Origin: Opitutaceae bacterium
GTDB taxonomy: Bacteria > Verrucomicrobiota > Verrucomicrobiia > Opitutales > Opitutaceae
DNA: 56,394 bases
Assembly (NCBI GenBank): GCA_016794665.1
Contig: JAEUHB010000086.1
Location: 1 to 56,394, forward strand
Direction of reading: 5' to 3'
The notes beneath the pieces were generated by a model that did not search any database, was not told the origin of the DNA, and saw only the letters and a list, made by a program, of their open reading frames with translations. This document shows positions 25,620 through 34,365 of this stretch, one piece after another (positions within the stretch are counted from its first letter, which is position 1; each line of letters starts with the position of its first letter). A program made the position numbers and the translations under genes.

Positions 25620-26597
25620 ATGGCGGGCTTTTCTTGGTGGCGGCTTGTGTTTGGGACCGCGGTTGTCATGGTCGTGGGGATGCTAGCCGAGCGGCCTTAC
25701 ATGCGGGGCGAATACCAACGCGAAACCACCTCGGCGCTCACTTGGCTCCTTTCCGCCCTCGCCGCGGGTTTCGTCGTGCAAATGGGGCTCAGCCTATGGG
25801 CCGGTCCCGCTGGGGACAAGTTGGAGTCAGTTGCGGGATTGAGTGCGGCGACTGTGAAGGCAACCTGGGGCGCCACCGTGCTGAGCCATGCACTACTGCA
25901 CAGCTCGCGGTTCATTTTGCACGGGCTGGCCAACGGGCTGCTGCTTTTTTTCCTCGGGCGAGAACTCGTCCCGTTGCTCGGAGCAAGGCGATTCCTAGGC
26001 CTCTTGGTCGCCGCCAACCTTGTCGGGGCCCTCGCTTGGCTCGCGCTCCACTGGCAGCGCCCGGGAGACGTGCACCTCGGCGTCACCGCGGGCGTCTGCG
26101 GTCTCTTGGTGGTCTTTGCGGCGTTTAACCCGCAGCAACGTGTCGATTTTCTCCTGTTTTTCCTGTGGCCCGTGACGCTCAAGGCCAGGCACATCGTGAT
26201 GACTTGGCTGGGTCTCGATCTCCTCGGCTTGTTTCTGCATGAAATACCTGCAACACCGCTGCCGCTCGGACTGGGCCTCTCGCACTCCGCGCACCTCGGC
26301 GGGATGATTGCGGGGCTTGTCTACTTCCGATTCGTGCACCACGCCGGCTGGTTCAACCCGCTCGACCGAGACGTCGCGACCCTGCCAGCCTGGTTGCCCG
26401 GACGAGCCGAAGCCGTCGCCGCGCCCGCGACCGCGACCGCCGGCCTCGACGCCGCGCCCCCAGCCACCTCGCCCGCGGAACTCCGCGCCGAGGTCGACCG
26501 CATCTTGGACAAAATCACCAGCGAAGGCCTCGCGTCCCTTACCCCCGCCGAGCGCCGCTTGCTCGACGAAGCCCGCCACAACCTGCCGCGCCGGTGA
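25620..26597 (+). CDS. Rhomboid-like intramembrane protein with Thr at the Ser position
   Basis: A 325-residue polytopic membrane protein of rhomboid fold. Helix 2 has FILHGLANGLLLFFLGRELV (family His/Asn positions), and the conserved His of the last core helix is present in SHSAHLGGMIAG (His225). The segment equivalent to the catalytic G-x-S-G is GVTAGVCGLL, which puts Thr156 where the nucleophilic Ser is expected. The C-terminal tail (VDRILDKITSEGLASLTPAE) matches the short domain often appended to rhomboids of Bacteroidetes and relatives. The start is uncertain: 25620 precedes helix 1 directly, but ATG 25560 and GTG 25518 are in frame. It may be an inactive rhomboid or an unusual protease. 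Confidence 0.78.
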   Translation: MAGFSWWRLVFGTAVVMVVGMLAERPYMRGEYQRETTSALTWLLSALAAGFVVQMGLSLWAGPAGDKLESVAGLSAATVKATWGATVLSHALLHSSRFILHGLANGLLLFFLGRELVPLLGARRFLGLLVAANLVGALAWLALHWQRPGDVHLGVTAGVCGLLVVFAAFNPQQRVDFLLFFLWPVTLKARHIVMTWLGLDLLGLFLHEIPATPLPLGLGLSHSAHLGGMIAGLVYFRFVHHAGWFNPLDRDVATLPAWLPGRAEAVAAPATATAGLDAAPPATSPAELRAEVDRILDKITSEGLASLTPAERRLLDEARHNLPRR

Positions 26598-26656
26598 CTC
26601 CGCCTATTTCGACTCCTCCTCGAAACTTTTTCCCCTGCCGCCCATCCCATCCCGTC

Positions 26657-28861
26657 ATGAATTCCCCCGTCCGGTCTGTTCTTGCCGTAGCCCTCGGCCT
26701 CGCCGCCTTGATCTCGGGTGTGGGTGCTCAGACCCAGACCGGTGATCGCCGGCAATTCACCACCTCCACTACCCTCGGGCAAGAGGCCAGCGCGCTGACC
26801 AAGCTGCTCGACGAACTTCACTACAATCATGACGCCGTAAAAAGCGCCGACTACGCGAATGTCGTGCCGGACTTCATGAGCGAACTCGATGGCCAGCGGC
26901 TATTCTTCCTCGGCTCGGACCGCACCAAGTTCGCCGCCGCCTACGGCCGCAACATCTACTACAACGTGTCGTTCCTGAGCAACATCGACGCAGCCTACGA
27001 AATCTTCTACGTCTACCAGCAGCGCGTCGAGGCCCGCGTCGCTTGGATTTTCGAGAAGCTCGGGCAGGACTTCGATTTCAGCGCCGCCGACACCTACCGC
27101 CGCGACCGCAAGAAGGCCGACTGGCCCGCTGACGCCACCGCGTCCGACGAACTCTGGATGCGCCGTCTCAAATTCGAACTCGTCGAGGAAATCCTCAACA
27201 AGAAGACCACCGACGAGGCCAAGACCGTCGTCCGCAAACGCTACGAGCGCATGCTGAAAAACCTCGGCGAAATCGAGGGCAACGACCTCGCCGAACTCTT
27301 CCTCACGACGATTGCCAAGCTCTACGATCCGCATTCCAGCTACTTTTCCGCCGCCACCTACGAGGACTTCGGCATCCAGATGAAGCTGAAGCTCGTCGGC
27401 ATCGGCGCTGTCCTCGGCCTCGACGAAGATACCTGCATCGTCCGCGAAATCGTGCCCGGCGGCCCGGCCGACCTTGAGCGGCAGCTAAAGCCCAATGACA
27501 AAATCATCGCCGTCGCCGAGAAGGGCCAGGAACCCGTCGAGGTCGTCGGCATGAAGCTCCGGAAAATCGTCGAGAAAATCCGCGGACGCAAGGGCTCCGA
27601 GGTCCACCTCACCGTGCAGCCGGCCGACGCCGCCGACAGCTCCGTCCGCAAGCAGATCGTGATCGTGCGCGACACCGTGAAGCTCAACTCCGCCCGCGCC
27701 CGCGCTGGAGTCTTCGAATTGCCCGGCGCCACACCCGATGCCCCGACTCAAAAGCTCGGCGTCATCACACTCCCCACTTTCTACAACGAGGCTGAGGAAG
27801 GCGACACCGACTCCGACCGCAGCTCAGCCCACGGCGACGTCGCCAAACTCATTGAGCTCCTGAAAGCGCAGGGCGTGCAGGGCATAACGCTGGACCTCCG
27901 CCGCAACGGCGGCGGTTTTCTCAAGGAGGCCATCGATCTCGCCGGACTCTTTATTTCCAAGGGACCGGTCGTGCAGGTGAAGAACTTTTCCGGCGAAATC
28001 CACGTCGACGGCGACAAGGACTCCAAAATCGCCTACTCCGGCCCGCTCGCCGTGCTCACCGATCGGTTCAGCGCCTCAGCCTCCGAGATTGTTGCCGGCG
28101 CCCTGCAAAACTACGGCCGCGCAATCGTCATCGGCGACAGCTCAACCCACGGCAAGGGCACCGTCCAGCAAGTCGTCGAGATGCGCCAGATCAACCGCTC
28201 CTTTGCCTTTTCCCCCCAGAAAACCGGGGCGGTTAAATTCACCATCCAGAAATATTATCTCCCCAGCGGCGCTTCCACCCAACTCAAGGGCGTCGTGCCC
28301 GACATCACCCTGCCCTCCATCGAGGACTACCTTGAAATCGGCGAGGCCGACCTCCCGCGTGCTCTCATCTGGGACAGCATCGCCACCAGCAAATTCGACG
28401 GCGCGCCGCTTGATTCAAAAATTGTCGCGCCCCTCAAGGCCGCCAGCCTTGCCCGCCAGGAGAAGCTCGACGAGTTCGCCTACCTCCGCAAGAATGTCGA
28501 GTGGTTCAAAGCCCGCCAGGAGCAAAAGACGGTCTCGCTCAACCTCGACGATCGTCAGCGCCAGAAGGCCGCCGACGACGCCTTCCGCAAGGAGATGAAG
28601 GCCGAGAAGGAGCGCATCGCCCAAGGCGACTACCCGTTCAAGACCTTTTACCTCGGGGCACCGCCGGCCAAGAAAATCAAGGCCGCAAAGAAGGACTCCG
28701 ACGAGGACGAGGATGATGACGACGAAAACGAAACTTACCTCAAGGCTGACGTCCACCTGCGCGAAGCCCTGCGCGTCCTCAGTGATGCCATCGAACTCGG
28801 CCGCAACCGCGAACGCTGGGTGAGCAACCACGCCCCCCTCACCGCGCGGTCGGGCGGCTGA
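26657..28861 (+). CDS. prc: S41-family carboxy-terminal processing protease (Prc/Tsp-like)
   Basis: A 734-residue periplasmic serine protease with a signal peptide (MNSPVRSVLAVALGLAALIS). A large helical N-terminal part (about 25-230) is followed by a PDZ domain (about 245-335, LGLDEDTCIVREIVPGGPAD) and the S41 catalytic core. The nucleophile is the middle Ser of FSASASEIVAGAL, and the general-base Lys is in THGKGTVQ. After the core comes a C-terminal extension ending in a Lys/Asp-rich segment (KKIKAAKKDSDEDEDDDDEN), as in long Tsp-type enzymes. It processes or degrades tail-exposed periplasmic proteins. The rhomboid-like gene ends 59 bases upstream on the same strand. Confidence 0.92.
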   Translation: MNSPVRSVLAVALGLAALISGVGAQTQTGDRRQFTTSTTLGQEASALTKLLDELHYNHDAVKSADYANVVPDFMSELDGQRLFFLGSDRTKFAAAYGRNIYYNVSFLSNIDAAYEIFYVYQQRVEARVAWIFEKLGQDFDFSAADTYRRDRKKADWPADATASDELWMRRLKFELVEEILNKKTTDEAKTVVRKRYERMLKNLGEIEGNDLAELFLTTIAKLYDPHSSYFSAATYEDFGIQMKLKLVGIGAVLGLDEDTCIVREIVPGGPADLERQLKPNDKIIAVAEKGQEPVEVVGMKLRKIVEKIRGRKGSEVHLTVQPADAADSSVRKQIVIVRDTVKLNSARARAGVFELPGATPDAPTQKLGVITLPTFYNEAEEGDTDSDRSSAHGDVAKLIELLKAQGVQGITLDLRRNGGGFLKEAIDLAGLFISKGPVVQVKNFSGEIHVDGDKDSKIAYSGPLAVLTDRFSASASEIVAGALQNYGRAIVIGDSSTHGKGTVQQVVEMRQINRSFAFSPQKTGAVKFTIQKYYLPSGASTQLKGVVPDITLPSIEDYLEIGEADLPRALIWDSIATSKFDGAPLDSKIVAPLKAASLARQEKLDEFAYLRKNVEWFKARQEQKTVSLNLDDRQRQKAADDAFRKEMKAEKERIAQGDYPFKTFYLGAPPAKKIKAAKKDSDEDEDDDDENETYLKADVHLREALRVLSDAIELGRNRERWVSNHAPLTARSGG

Positions 28862-28870
28862 GCCGCGCGC

Positions 28871-29695
28871 TCACCGCTCCGCGCCAATCAGGAAATCCAC
28901 GCCCTCCATGCGCCAGCGGTTCGCGAGGGCGTGGCCCGGCGAATCGTCGGCCAAGTGGAATCGGATGTGCGGGCGCTCGATTTTTTTCGCGCGGGCCGCG
29001 GCCGTCAGTGCGGCCACGAATCGCACGCACGCCTCCGTGTTCACCCGCTCGTCGGCATCCCCGATCGCCACGTAGAGCCGGCGGCCCGCCAGCCGCGCGG
29101 CGAAATTCCCGAGCACGAGCGGCGGTAGTTCCGCCCTTTCCCGGTCCGGCGCAAATTCCCGCAGCTCCCGCCAGTCCGTCACCGGGGCCAGCAGCGCCAC
29201 CGCCGCCACGCGCTCATCCGCCGCCGCCAGCCGCGCCGCGAAATACCCGCCGCGCGACACGCCGCACACCGCGATGCGCCCCGGCGCCGCCCAACCGCGC
29301 CGCAGGCACTCGTCAATCACCGCGCGCCCATCGATGATCACGCTCTGGAACGGATCGACTCCCGCGAGAATCAAGTTGCGCAGTCCCGTGATGCCCGCGC
29401 CGCGCGCGTCAATCCGCGCGCCATGCGCGGGAAGGTCGAAGCTTACGGCGCGATGACCCAGCTCCACGACCCGCGCCGCCGGCGCGCCGTTCCGCCCGCC
29501 CGCAAGCGTCTCTTCCCGGCTCGTCGCGAATTGGATCACCAGCCACGCCTCGGGAACCGCCCCGCCCGCGCGCTCCTGAATCCCGAAACGCACCTCGCCC
29601 GCGCTCGCGTCCGTGGTCACAACCGCCGGCCCCGCCGCCTGCGCAACCAGCGCCAGCATCCCGCTCGCCCACGCCAGATGCGACCGCGCCGTCAT
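28871..29695 (-). CDS. Secreted alpha/beta hydrolase (prolyl oligopeptidase-type)
   Basis: A 274-residue protein with a signal peptide (MTARSHLAWASGMLALVAQA). The nucleophile elbow is GVSRGGYFA (about residues 156-164), and the late Asp (GDADERVN) and His (DDSPGHALA) complete a plausible triad. A canonical ester or acyl hydrolase with unknown substrate. ATG 29695 overlaps the stop codon of the upstream propeller gene in the tetranucleotide ATGA, so translation is coupled and the two enzymes probably act on the same substrate. It is the last gene of a long minus-strand run; the S41 gene converges with a 9-base gap. Confidence 0.78.
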   Translation of the reverse strand: MTARSHLAWASGMLALVAQAAGPAVVTTDASAGEVRFGIQERAGGAVPEAWLVIQFATSREETLAGGRNGAPAARVVELGHRAVSFDLPAHGARIDARGAGITGLRNLILAGVDPFQSVIIDGRAVIDECLRRGWAAPGRIAVCGVSRGGYFAARLAAADERVAAVALLAPVTDWRELREFAPDRERAELPPLVLGNFAARLAGRRLYVAIGDADERVNTEACVRFVAALTAAARAKKIERPHIRFHLADDSPGHALANRWRMEGVDFLIGAER

Positions 29696-31119
29696 CGGAA
29701 ACGGTAGGAAAACAGATCGCATTCGCGCAGCTCGAAGCGAACGCGCACCGCTCGCCCCGCGAGCGCTTCGAGATCGCCGCCTTTCCACCGCAGCGCGCGC
29801 TCAACCGTGTCGCCGTATTCCGCGTTGCAGTCGGCCAGCGCGAGGCCGGGGATGGGTTTTCCATCCGGCGTCTGCAGTTCCGCTCGCAGGCTGCCGGCCG
29901 CGGACGTGCTGAAGTTCACCACGAGGGCGCGGCCGGAAAACGTGATCGCCTTCGTCACCAGTTCGCCAGGCTTCATGCCAGCGCGGGCCGAGACGAATCC
30001 GTCCATCCGCAGCGTGAAGCGGTCGCCGCTGCGGTGGTAGATCGACAGCTCCTCCGGCGACGTCGGCACAATGTTCAGCGCGACGTAGTTCGCGCGGTTG
30101 CCCCAACGCGCGGCGTCGAGCCCAGGCCGGATGAACGCCTCGCCAAACGCCCGATCGTAGCGCGTCGCGCCCGCGCGCGTGCTCATGAACATCACGTCGG
30201 TCACGTTTTGATCCTTCGGCTCGTAGTCGGGCGACGTTCCGCGGCCGGGCACGAAGCGCGTGGGCGTCGCCAGGTAGATGTGCGGCGCGCGCACGTAGGG
30301 CGCCGTCATGGTCGTGTAGAGGTGCTCGCCGGGGAAGTTCGGCGCCATCGCCACGGGGTCGCTCCAGGTCACGAAGTCGCGCGAAGTCGCGCGGCTCACG
30401 CTGCGCAGGCGATCCGGCTCCTGCCAGGTGCGAAAATAGCAGACGTAGAGCTGCTCCGCCTCCGACCAAAACGCGACGTTCGGCGAGTCGAACGCATGCC
30501 GCCATTCCGGCCGGTAGCGGATCGCCTCGGCGCGCTTCTCCCAGCGGATGCCGTCCGGCGACACGAAGGCAAAGAGCCCGCGCCCCGCGTCGCCCTTGCC
30601 CCGCTTATCGCCCGGCCCCGGGTAGCCGGCGAGCGCCTTGTAGCGCTCCGCCGCCGGCACCCCCGGCCGCGCGTCGAGGAAGATCATGAAGTTGGTGAGG
30701 AACGGCGGCATGCGCGCCAGCACGACGTTGTTCTCGCGCGAGCCATCGAACTCGTGCCGCCCCAGCACGGGAAACTCCCACTCGTGTCCGTCACGGCTCT
30801 CCGCGTAGTGCAGGGTTTCGCCGGGGTTGCCGGTGTGGTTGTCCCCGGTGTAGGCGGGATCCTTGCCGCGATACCATGCGCGGTAGCGATCGCCATCCTT
30901 GATGACGGTCACCATGTGGCGCTCGGGCAGCGGTGATTTCGGCCGCGGCGCCTTCACCGGGGCATGCAAGCGGAATTCCACGTCGTCGACGCGCTCGACG
31001 AGGTGTCGATCCACGAAAAGCTCGAGACGCGAGCCGATGTCGGTGGCCGGTGGCTGCGCTGCGGCAATCGTCCCTGCGACGAACGCGACGGGAAACACAA
31101 GGCGGAGAATCGGGATCAT
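29692..31119 (-). CDS. Secreted five-bladed propeller protein, glycosidase-like
   Basis: A 475-residue exported protein (signal peptide MIPILRLVFPVAFVAGTIAA). The sequence after residue 30 alternates short blocks of the type D-G-x-x-W/Y-x-x-x-Y with aromatic clusters (GDRYRAWYRGKDPAY, ESRDGHEWEFPVLGRHEFDG, SPDGIRWEKRAEAIRYRPEW), as in five-bladed propellers of the GH32/43 type. The N-terminal phrase IGSRLELFVDRHLVERVDDV is common in planctomycete and verrucomicrobial members. The C-terminal 110 residues form a beta-sandwich. Acidic triad residues were not assigned. It is distantly similar to the two following paralogues and overlaps the hydrolase start by four bases. Confidence 0.7.
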   Translation of the reverse strand: MIPILRLVFPVAFVAGTIAAAQPPATDIGSRLELFVDRHLVERVDDVEFRLHAPVKAPRPKSPLPERHMVTVIKDGDRYRAWYRGKDPAYTGDNHTGNPGETLHYAESRDGHEWEFPVLGRHEFDGSRENNVVLARMPPFLTNFMIFLDARPGVPAAERYKALAGYPGPGDKRGKGDAGRGLFAFVSPDGIRWEKRAEAIRYRPEWRHAFDSPNVAFWSEAEQLYVCYFRTWQEPDRLRSVSRATSRDFVTWSDPVAMAPNFPGEHLYTTMTAPYVRAPHIYLATPTRFVPGRGTSPDYEPKDQNVTDVMFMSTRAGATRYDRAFGEAFIRPGLDAARWGNRANYVALNIVPTSPEELSIYHRSGDRFTLRMDGFVSARAGMKPGELVTKAITFSGRALVVNFSTSAAGSLRAELQTPDGKPIPGLALADCNAEYGDTVERALRWKGGDLEALAGRAVRVRFELRECDLFSYRFR

Positions 31120-31130
31120 GGTGTCTGCAA

Positions 31131-32705
31131 CTACCGGATGTAGAGCGCGCTGAAGCGAATGTCTTCCCGGCGCTCGCCTTCGAACGTCGCCTTCACGCGA
31201 TAGCGCGCCGGCAGGCCGCGCAGCGCAGGGCCGTTGCGCCAGACGATCGGAGCCTGGAATCCGCCCGCGTGCACGACCGCGGCATCGTTGCCCGAGTGCC
31301 CGGGCAACGGACGCTCGTCATGCGTGAGCAGCTCGAAGCGCAGCGCGGACCCGGCGCCGAGGCCGCTGGCGTTGACATAAAGCCGCAGCCCGTCGCGGCC
31401 GGCGAGCGACGTCGTCACAAATTCCGCCGCGCCTTCCCCATAATCGCGCACGCGCAGGTGCCCGATCCGGTCGCGCGGGAGCGTCGCGAGACCCACGCCA
31501 CCGCGCGCCGGGATGGGTCTGTCCCCCGCCGTCCAAGTCCGCGGATCGGCGGCTCCGTAGTAGAAAAGCGACTTGTCTCCCACGTTCTCAAAGCCCTGCC
31601 CTTGCATGAGCCCACCCTGATCCCACGTCCCGTCGGGGCCGATCGGGATGAAGGCCAGGTCCGTGATCGGCTCGCGGAAATGCAGGCCGTCGTTGCTCAC
31701 GACGAGGCCGAGATCAATCGTGACGCCGGGCCAGGTCTGCGCGCCCTGCCACAGGCCGTAGAGGCCGACGAGCACGTTCCCGCGGTGCCACACGCTCACG
31801 CCTTCGTGCGACTGCTTACCGTCGTTGCCGGTCTTGCCGAGCTGAAACTGCTCGGGGCGCGCGAAAGCGAAATTTGTCGTGGCCGACCACTCGATGAAAT
31901 CGCGCGAGCGAATCTGCCGCACGATTCGGGCGTGCGTGGGGCGCGTGACGTGATACGGGCTCTGGCCGCTCGCGTAATACATGCCGTCCCACTTGAAGAG
32001 TCCGCCGGCCGGCTCGAAGTGCATCGGCGGCACGATGATTTGGCTCGCGGGGATCTGCGCGTTGTCGGGCGTCACCGGGATGAGCGCGCGCCAGCGCAGG
32101 CCGTCGGCGCTGGCGAAGGGCACCGGCGTGCCGTGGCGGACCTTTCCCTTCATCCAGTAGATATGGCCCATCATCTTGTAGCGACGCGTGGGGTCCGGGT
32201 CGTCGGGCTCGTGGAGCACCTTCACGTTGATGGGGCCCAGCACGGGCTCGATCGGGAGGAGGTTGTTGTCACGGGTGCCACGGTATTCGACCAAGCCGAG
32301 CTTCGGCTTCACCCACCTGATGCCGTCGTCGCTCTCCGCGTAGGCGAGGCGCCAAAATGACGGGTTCGCCTCGGCCTGCTCGCCCCGTGCGCCATCGAGC
32401 GCGCAATACCACAGGCGGAACTTGCCATCGACGCGGATGATCGAGCCGTAGAATTGCACGCCCCAATGGTCCGGCTCGGACCGCGCGCCACGGGCGACGA
32501 CGGGATTCCCGGCGAACTTCTCAGGCCGGTTCAGCTCCATCAGGAGGCTGCGCGTGAACGGAATCGAGACGGAGTCGAATGCGAAGAGCGTCGTGGCCTT
32601 GGTCTCGTCGAAGAGCGCACCAGCGGCGGAAGCGGGCCGGCCGGCGAACGCGAGCACCGCGAGGGCAAGGATTGTCGCGCGGGCGTGGTGAATGGGTCGG
32701 ATCAT
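31131..32705 (-). CDS. Secreted propeller-type protein, copy A of a tandem pair
   Basis: A 524-residue exported protein (signal peptide MIRPIHHARATILALAVLAF) with an N-terminal phrase DETKATTLFAFDSVSIPFTR shared with the next gene. It contains propeller-like repeats (FYGSIIRVDGKFRLWYCALD, YAESDDGIRWVKPKLGLVEY) and a C-terminal beta-sandwich. The phrase FEPAGGLFKWDGMYYASGQ and the motif HEGVSVWHRGNVLVGLYG are found in both copies. I would expect a glycoside hydrolase or a lyase-like enzyme, but no residue assignment was possible. It is 13 bases from copy B, so a gene duplication within the operon is clear. Confidence 0.75.
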   Translation of the reverse strand: MIRPIHHARATILALAVLAFAGRPASAAGALFDETKATTLFAFDSVSIPFTRSLLMELNRPEKFAGNPVVARGARSEPDHWGVQFYGSIIRVDGKFRLWYCALDGARGEQAEANPSFWRLAYAESDDGIRWVKPKLGLVEYRGTRDNNLLPIEPVLGPINVKVLHEPDDPDPTRRYKMMGHIYWMKGKVRHGTPVPFASADGLRWRALIPVTPDNAQIPASQIIVPPMHFEPAGGLFKWDGMYYASGQSPYHVTRPTHARIVRQIRSRDFIEWSATTNFAFARPEQFQLGKTGNDGKQSHEGVSVWHRGNVLVGLYGLWQGAQTWPGVTIDLGLVVSNDGLHFREPITDLAFIPIGPDGTWDQGGLMQGQGFENVGDKSLFYYGAADPRTWTAGDRPIPARGGVGLATLPRDRIGHLRVRDYGEGAAEFVTTSLAGRDGLRLYVNASGLGAGSALRFELLTHDERPLPGHSGNDAAVVHAGGFQAPIVWRNGPALRGLPARYRVKATFEGERREDIRFSALYIR

Positions 32706-32718
32706 GGCGGGAAAATCC

Positions 32719-34347
32719 TCAGCGTCGCGCGCCGGGCTGCACGTAGAGCGCGCTCACGCGCAGGTCCTGCCGGCGCGCGCCTTCGTAGGCGACACGCAGG
32801 CGCACGCGGTCGGGGAGGCCGGTGATCGCGGTGCGACCGGACCACTCGAGCGGGACCTGGAAGCCGCTGCGCCGCATGACCGCGGCCGCGGTGCCCGAGA
32901 AACCGGGCAACGGCTGGAGGTCGGCGCCGAGCAGCTCCACCTTCAGCGTCGCGCGCGGCCCGACGCCATCGGCGTTGAGGTGGAAGCGCGCGGGCTGGCC
33001 GCGCGCGATCGGCACGGGCGCGGTGATGAACTCGCACACGGCGTCCGCGGCCGGCAGCTGGTAGTCGCCCGCGCCGAGGCCCGACGCCTCCACCACGAGA
33101 TCGCCGAATCGATCGCGCGGGAGGGTCGCGATCCCGACCCCTCCGCGCGGAGGCGAGGCGTCGGAGCGTCGCGCGTCCCAGGCGCCGTAGTAGAGATGGG
33201 TCAGTTCGCCGATGTTCTCGAAGCCCTGCCCTTGCAGCAGCCCGCCCTGATCCCACGCGCCATCCGGGCCCCGCGCGAGCATCGTCCACTCGTGCGCGGG
33301 CTCGCGGAACGAGAGGCCGTCGTTGCTGAGCACGAAGCCGAGGTCGATCGTGACGCCGGCCCACTCGGGCGCACCGCTCCAGCGGCCGTAGATGCCGAGC
33401 AGGACGTTGCCGCGGTGCCACACGCTCACGCCCTCGTGCGTCTGCACGCCATCGCGGCTGCGGCCGGGGCCGAGCAGCGTGTGCTGCACCGGTCGGATGA
33501 AGCCGACGGTGCTCGCGTGCGTCCAGGTGGTGAAGTCGCCCGAGGCGTAGGCGCGCACGATGCGGCCGTGGTAGGGGCGCGAGGCGACGTTGGCGTTCTG
33601 GCCGGACGCGTAGTAGATGCCGTCCCACTTGTAGAGCCCGCCCGCCGGCTCAAAATGGATCCACGGCAGGAAAAGGTCATCGCGCGTGATTTCGGCGGCG
33701 ACTGGCTGGAACGGCCGGACGCTTTTCCAGCGCAGCCCGTCCGCGCTCACGAACGGCACGAGCGTGCCAAAGCGGGCCCCCTGCCCGCCCTTCGAGAACC
33801 ACACGTGCGTGGTCATCTTGTAGCGGCGCGCGGGATCGGGTTCGTCGGGCTCGTGAAGGACCTTGAGGTTGAGGATGCCGAGCGGCGCAGGCTCGACGAG
33901 CAGCAGGTTGTTGTCACGGCTGCCGCGGTAATCGACGAGGCCGAGCTTGGGCTTCACCCAGTTCACGCCGTCCGCGCTCTCGGCGTAGGCCACGCGCCAC
34001 GGCGCGGATCGCGGCTGCGACCTGTCGCCGCGATCGGCGCCGGCCGCGACATACCAGAGGCGGAACTTCCCCTGATCGCGAATGATCGATCCGTAGAACT
34101 GCACGGCCCACGAGTCGGGCGCGTCGGCCGGGCCGCGCGGCACGACAGGATTGGCGGGGTGCCGCTGCGGCGCGCGCATGGCGACACGGAGATTCTGCGT
34201 GAGCGGGATCGAGAGATCATCGAAGGCGAAGAGCGTGGTCGCCTGCGTCTCGTCGAAATACACAGCGGCGTCGGCGCCGGAAGCGGTGAGTGGCGTAAGC
34301 GCCAGCAGCAGCGCCGCGAGGCGAAGTTGGCAGCGGAAAGCGATCAT
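32719..34347 (-). CDS. Secreted propeller-type protein, copy B of a tandem pair
   Basis: A 542-residue exported protein (signal peptide MIAFRCQLRLAALLLALTPL) that aligns by eye with copy A over its full length: DETQATTLFAFDDLSIPLTQ, SWAVQFYGSIIRDQGKFRLW, WVKPKLGLVDYRGSRDNNLL, FEPAGGLYKWDGIYYASGQ and HEGVSVWHRGNVLLGIYGRW. Only one insertion of note is seen, near the C-terminal sandwich (residues about 440-470). The pair probably act on two related linkages or anomers of the same glycan. It follows the D-2-hydroxyacid dehydrogenase gene by 18 bases, placing it in the catabolic operon. Confidence 0.75.
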   Translation of the reverse strand: MIAFRCQLRLAALLLALTPLTASGADAAVYFDETQATTLFAFDDLSIPLTQNLRVAMRAPQRHPANPVVPRGPADAPDSWAVQFYGSIIRDQGKFRLWYVAAGADRGDRSQPRSAPWRVAYAESADGVNWVKPKLGLVDYRGSRDNNLLLVEPAPLGILNLKVLHEPDEPDPARRYKMTTHVWFSKGGQGARFGTLVPFVSADGLRWKSVRPFQPVAAEITRDDLFLPWIHFEPAGGLYKWDGIYYASGQNANVASRPYHGRIVRAYASGDFTTWTHASTVGFIRPVQHTLLGPGRSRDGVQTHEGVSVWHRGNVLLGIYGRWSGAPEWAGVTIDLGFVLSNDGLSFREPAHEWTMLARGPDGAWDQGGLLQGQGFENIGELTHLYYGAWDARRSDASPPRGGVGIATLPRDRFGDLVVEASGLGAGDYQLPAADAVCEFITAPVPIARGQPARFHLNADGVGPRATLKVELLGADLQPLPGFSGTAAAVMRRSGFQVPLEWSGRTAITGLPDRVRLRVAYEGARRQDLRVSALYVQPGARR

Positions 34348-34365
34348 GGGCGGCCCGAGGGCAAA

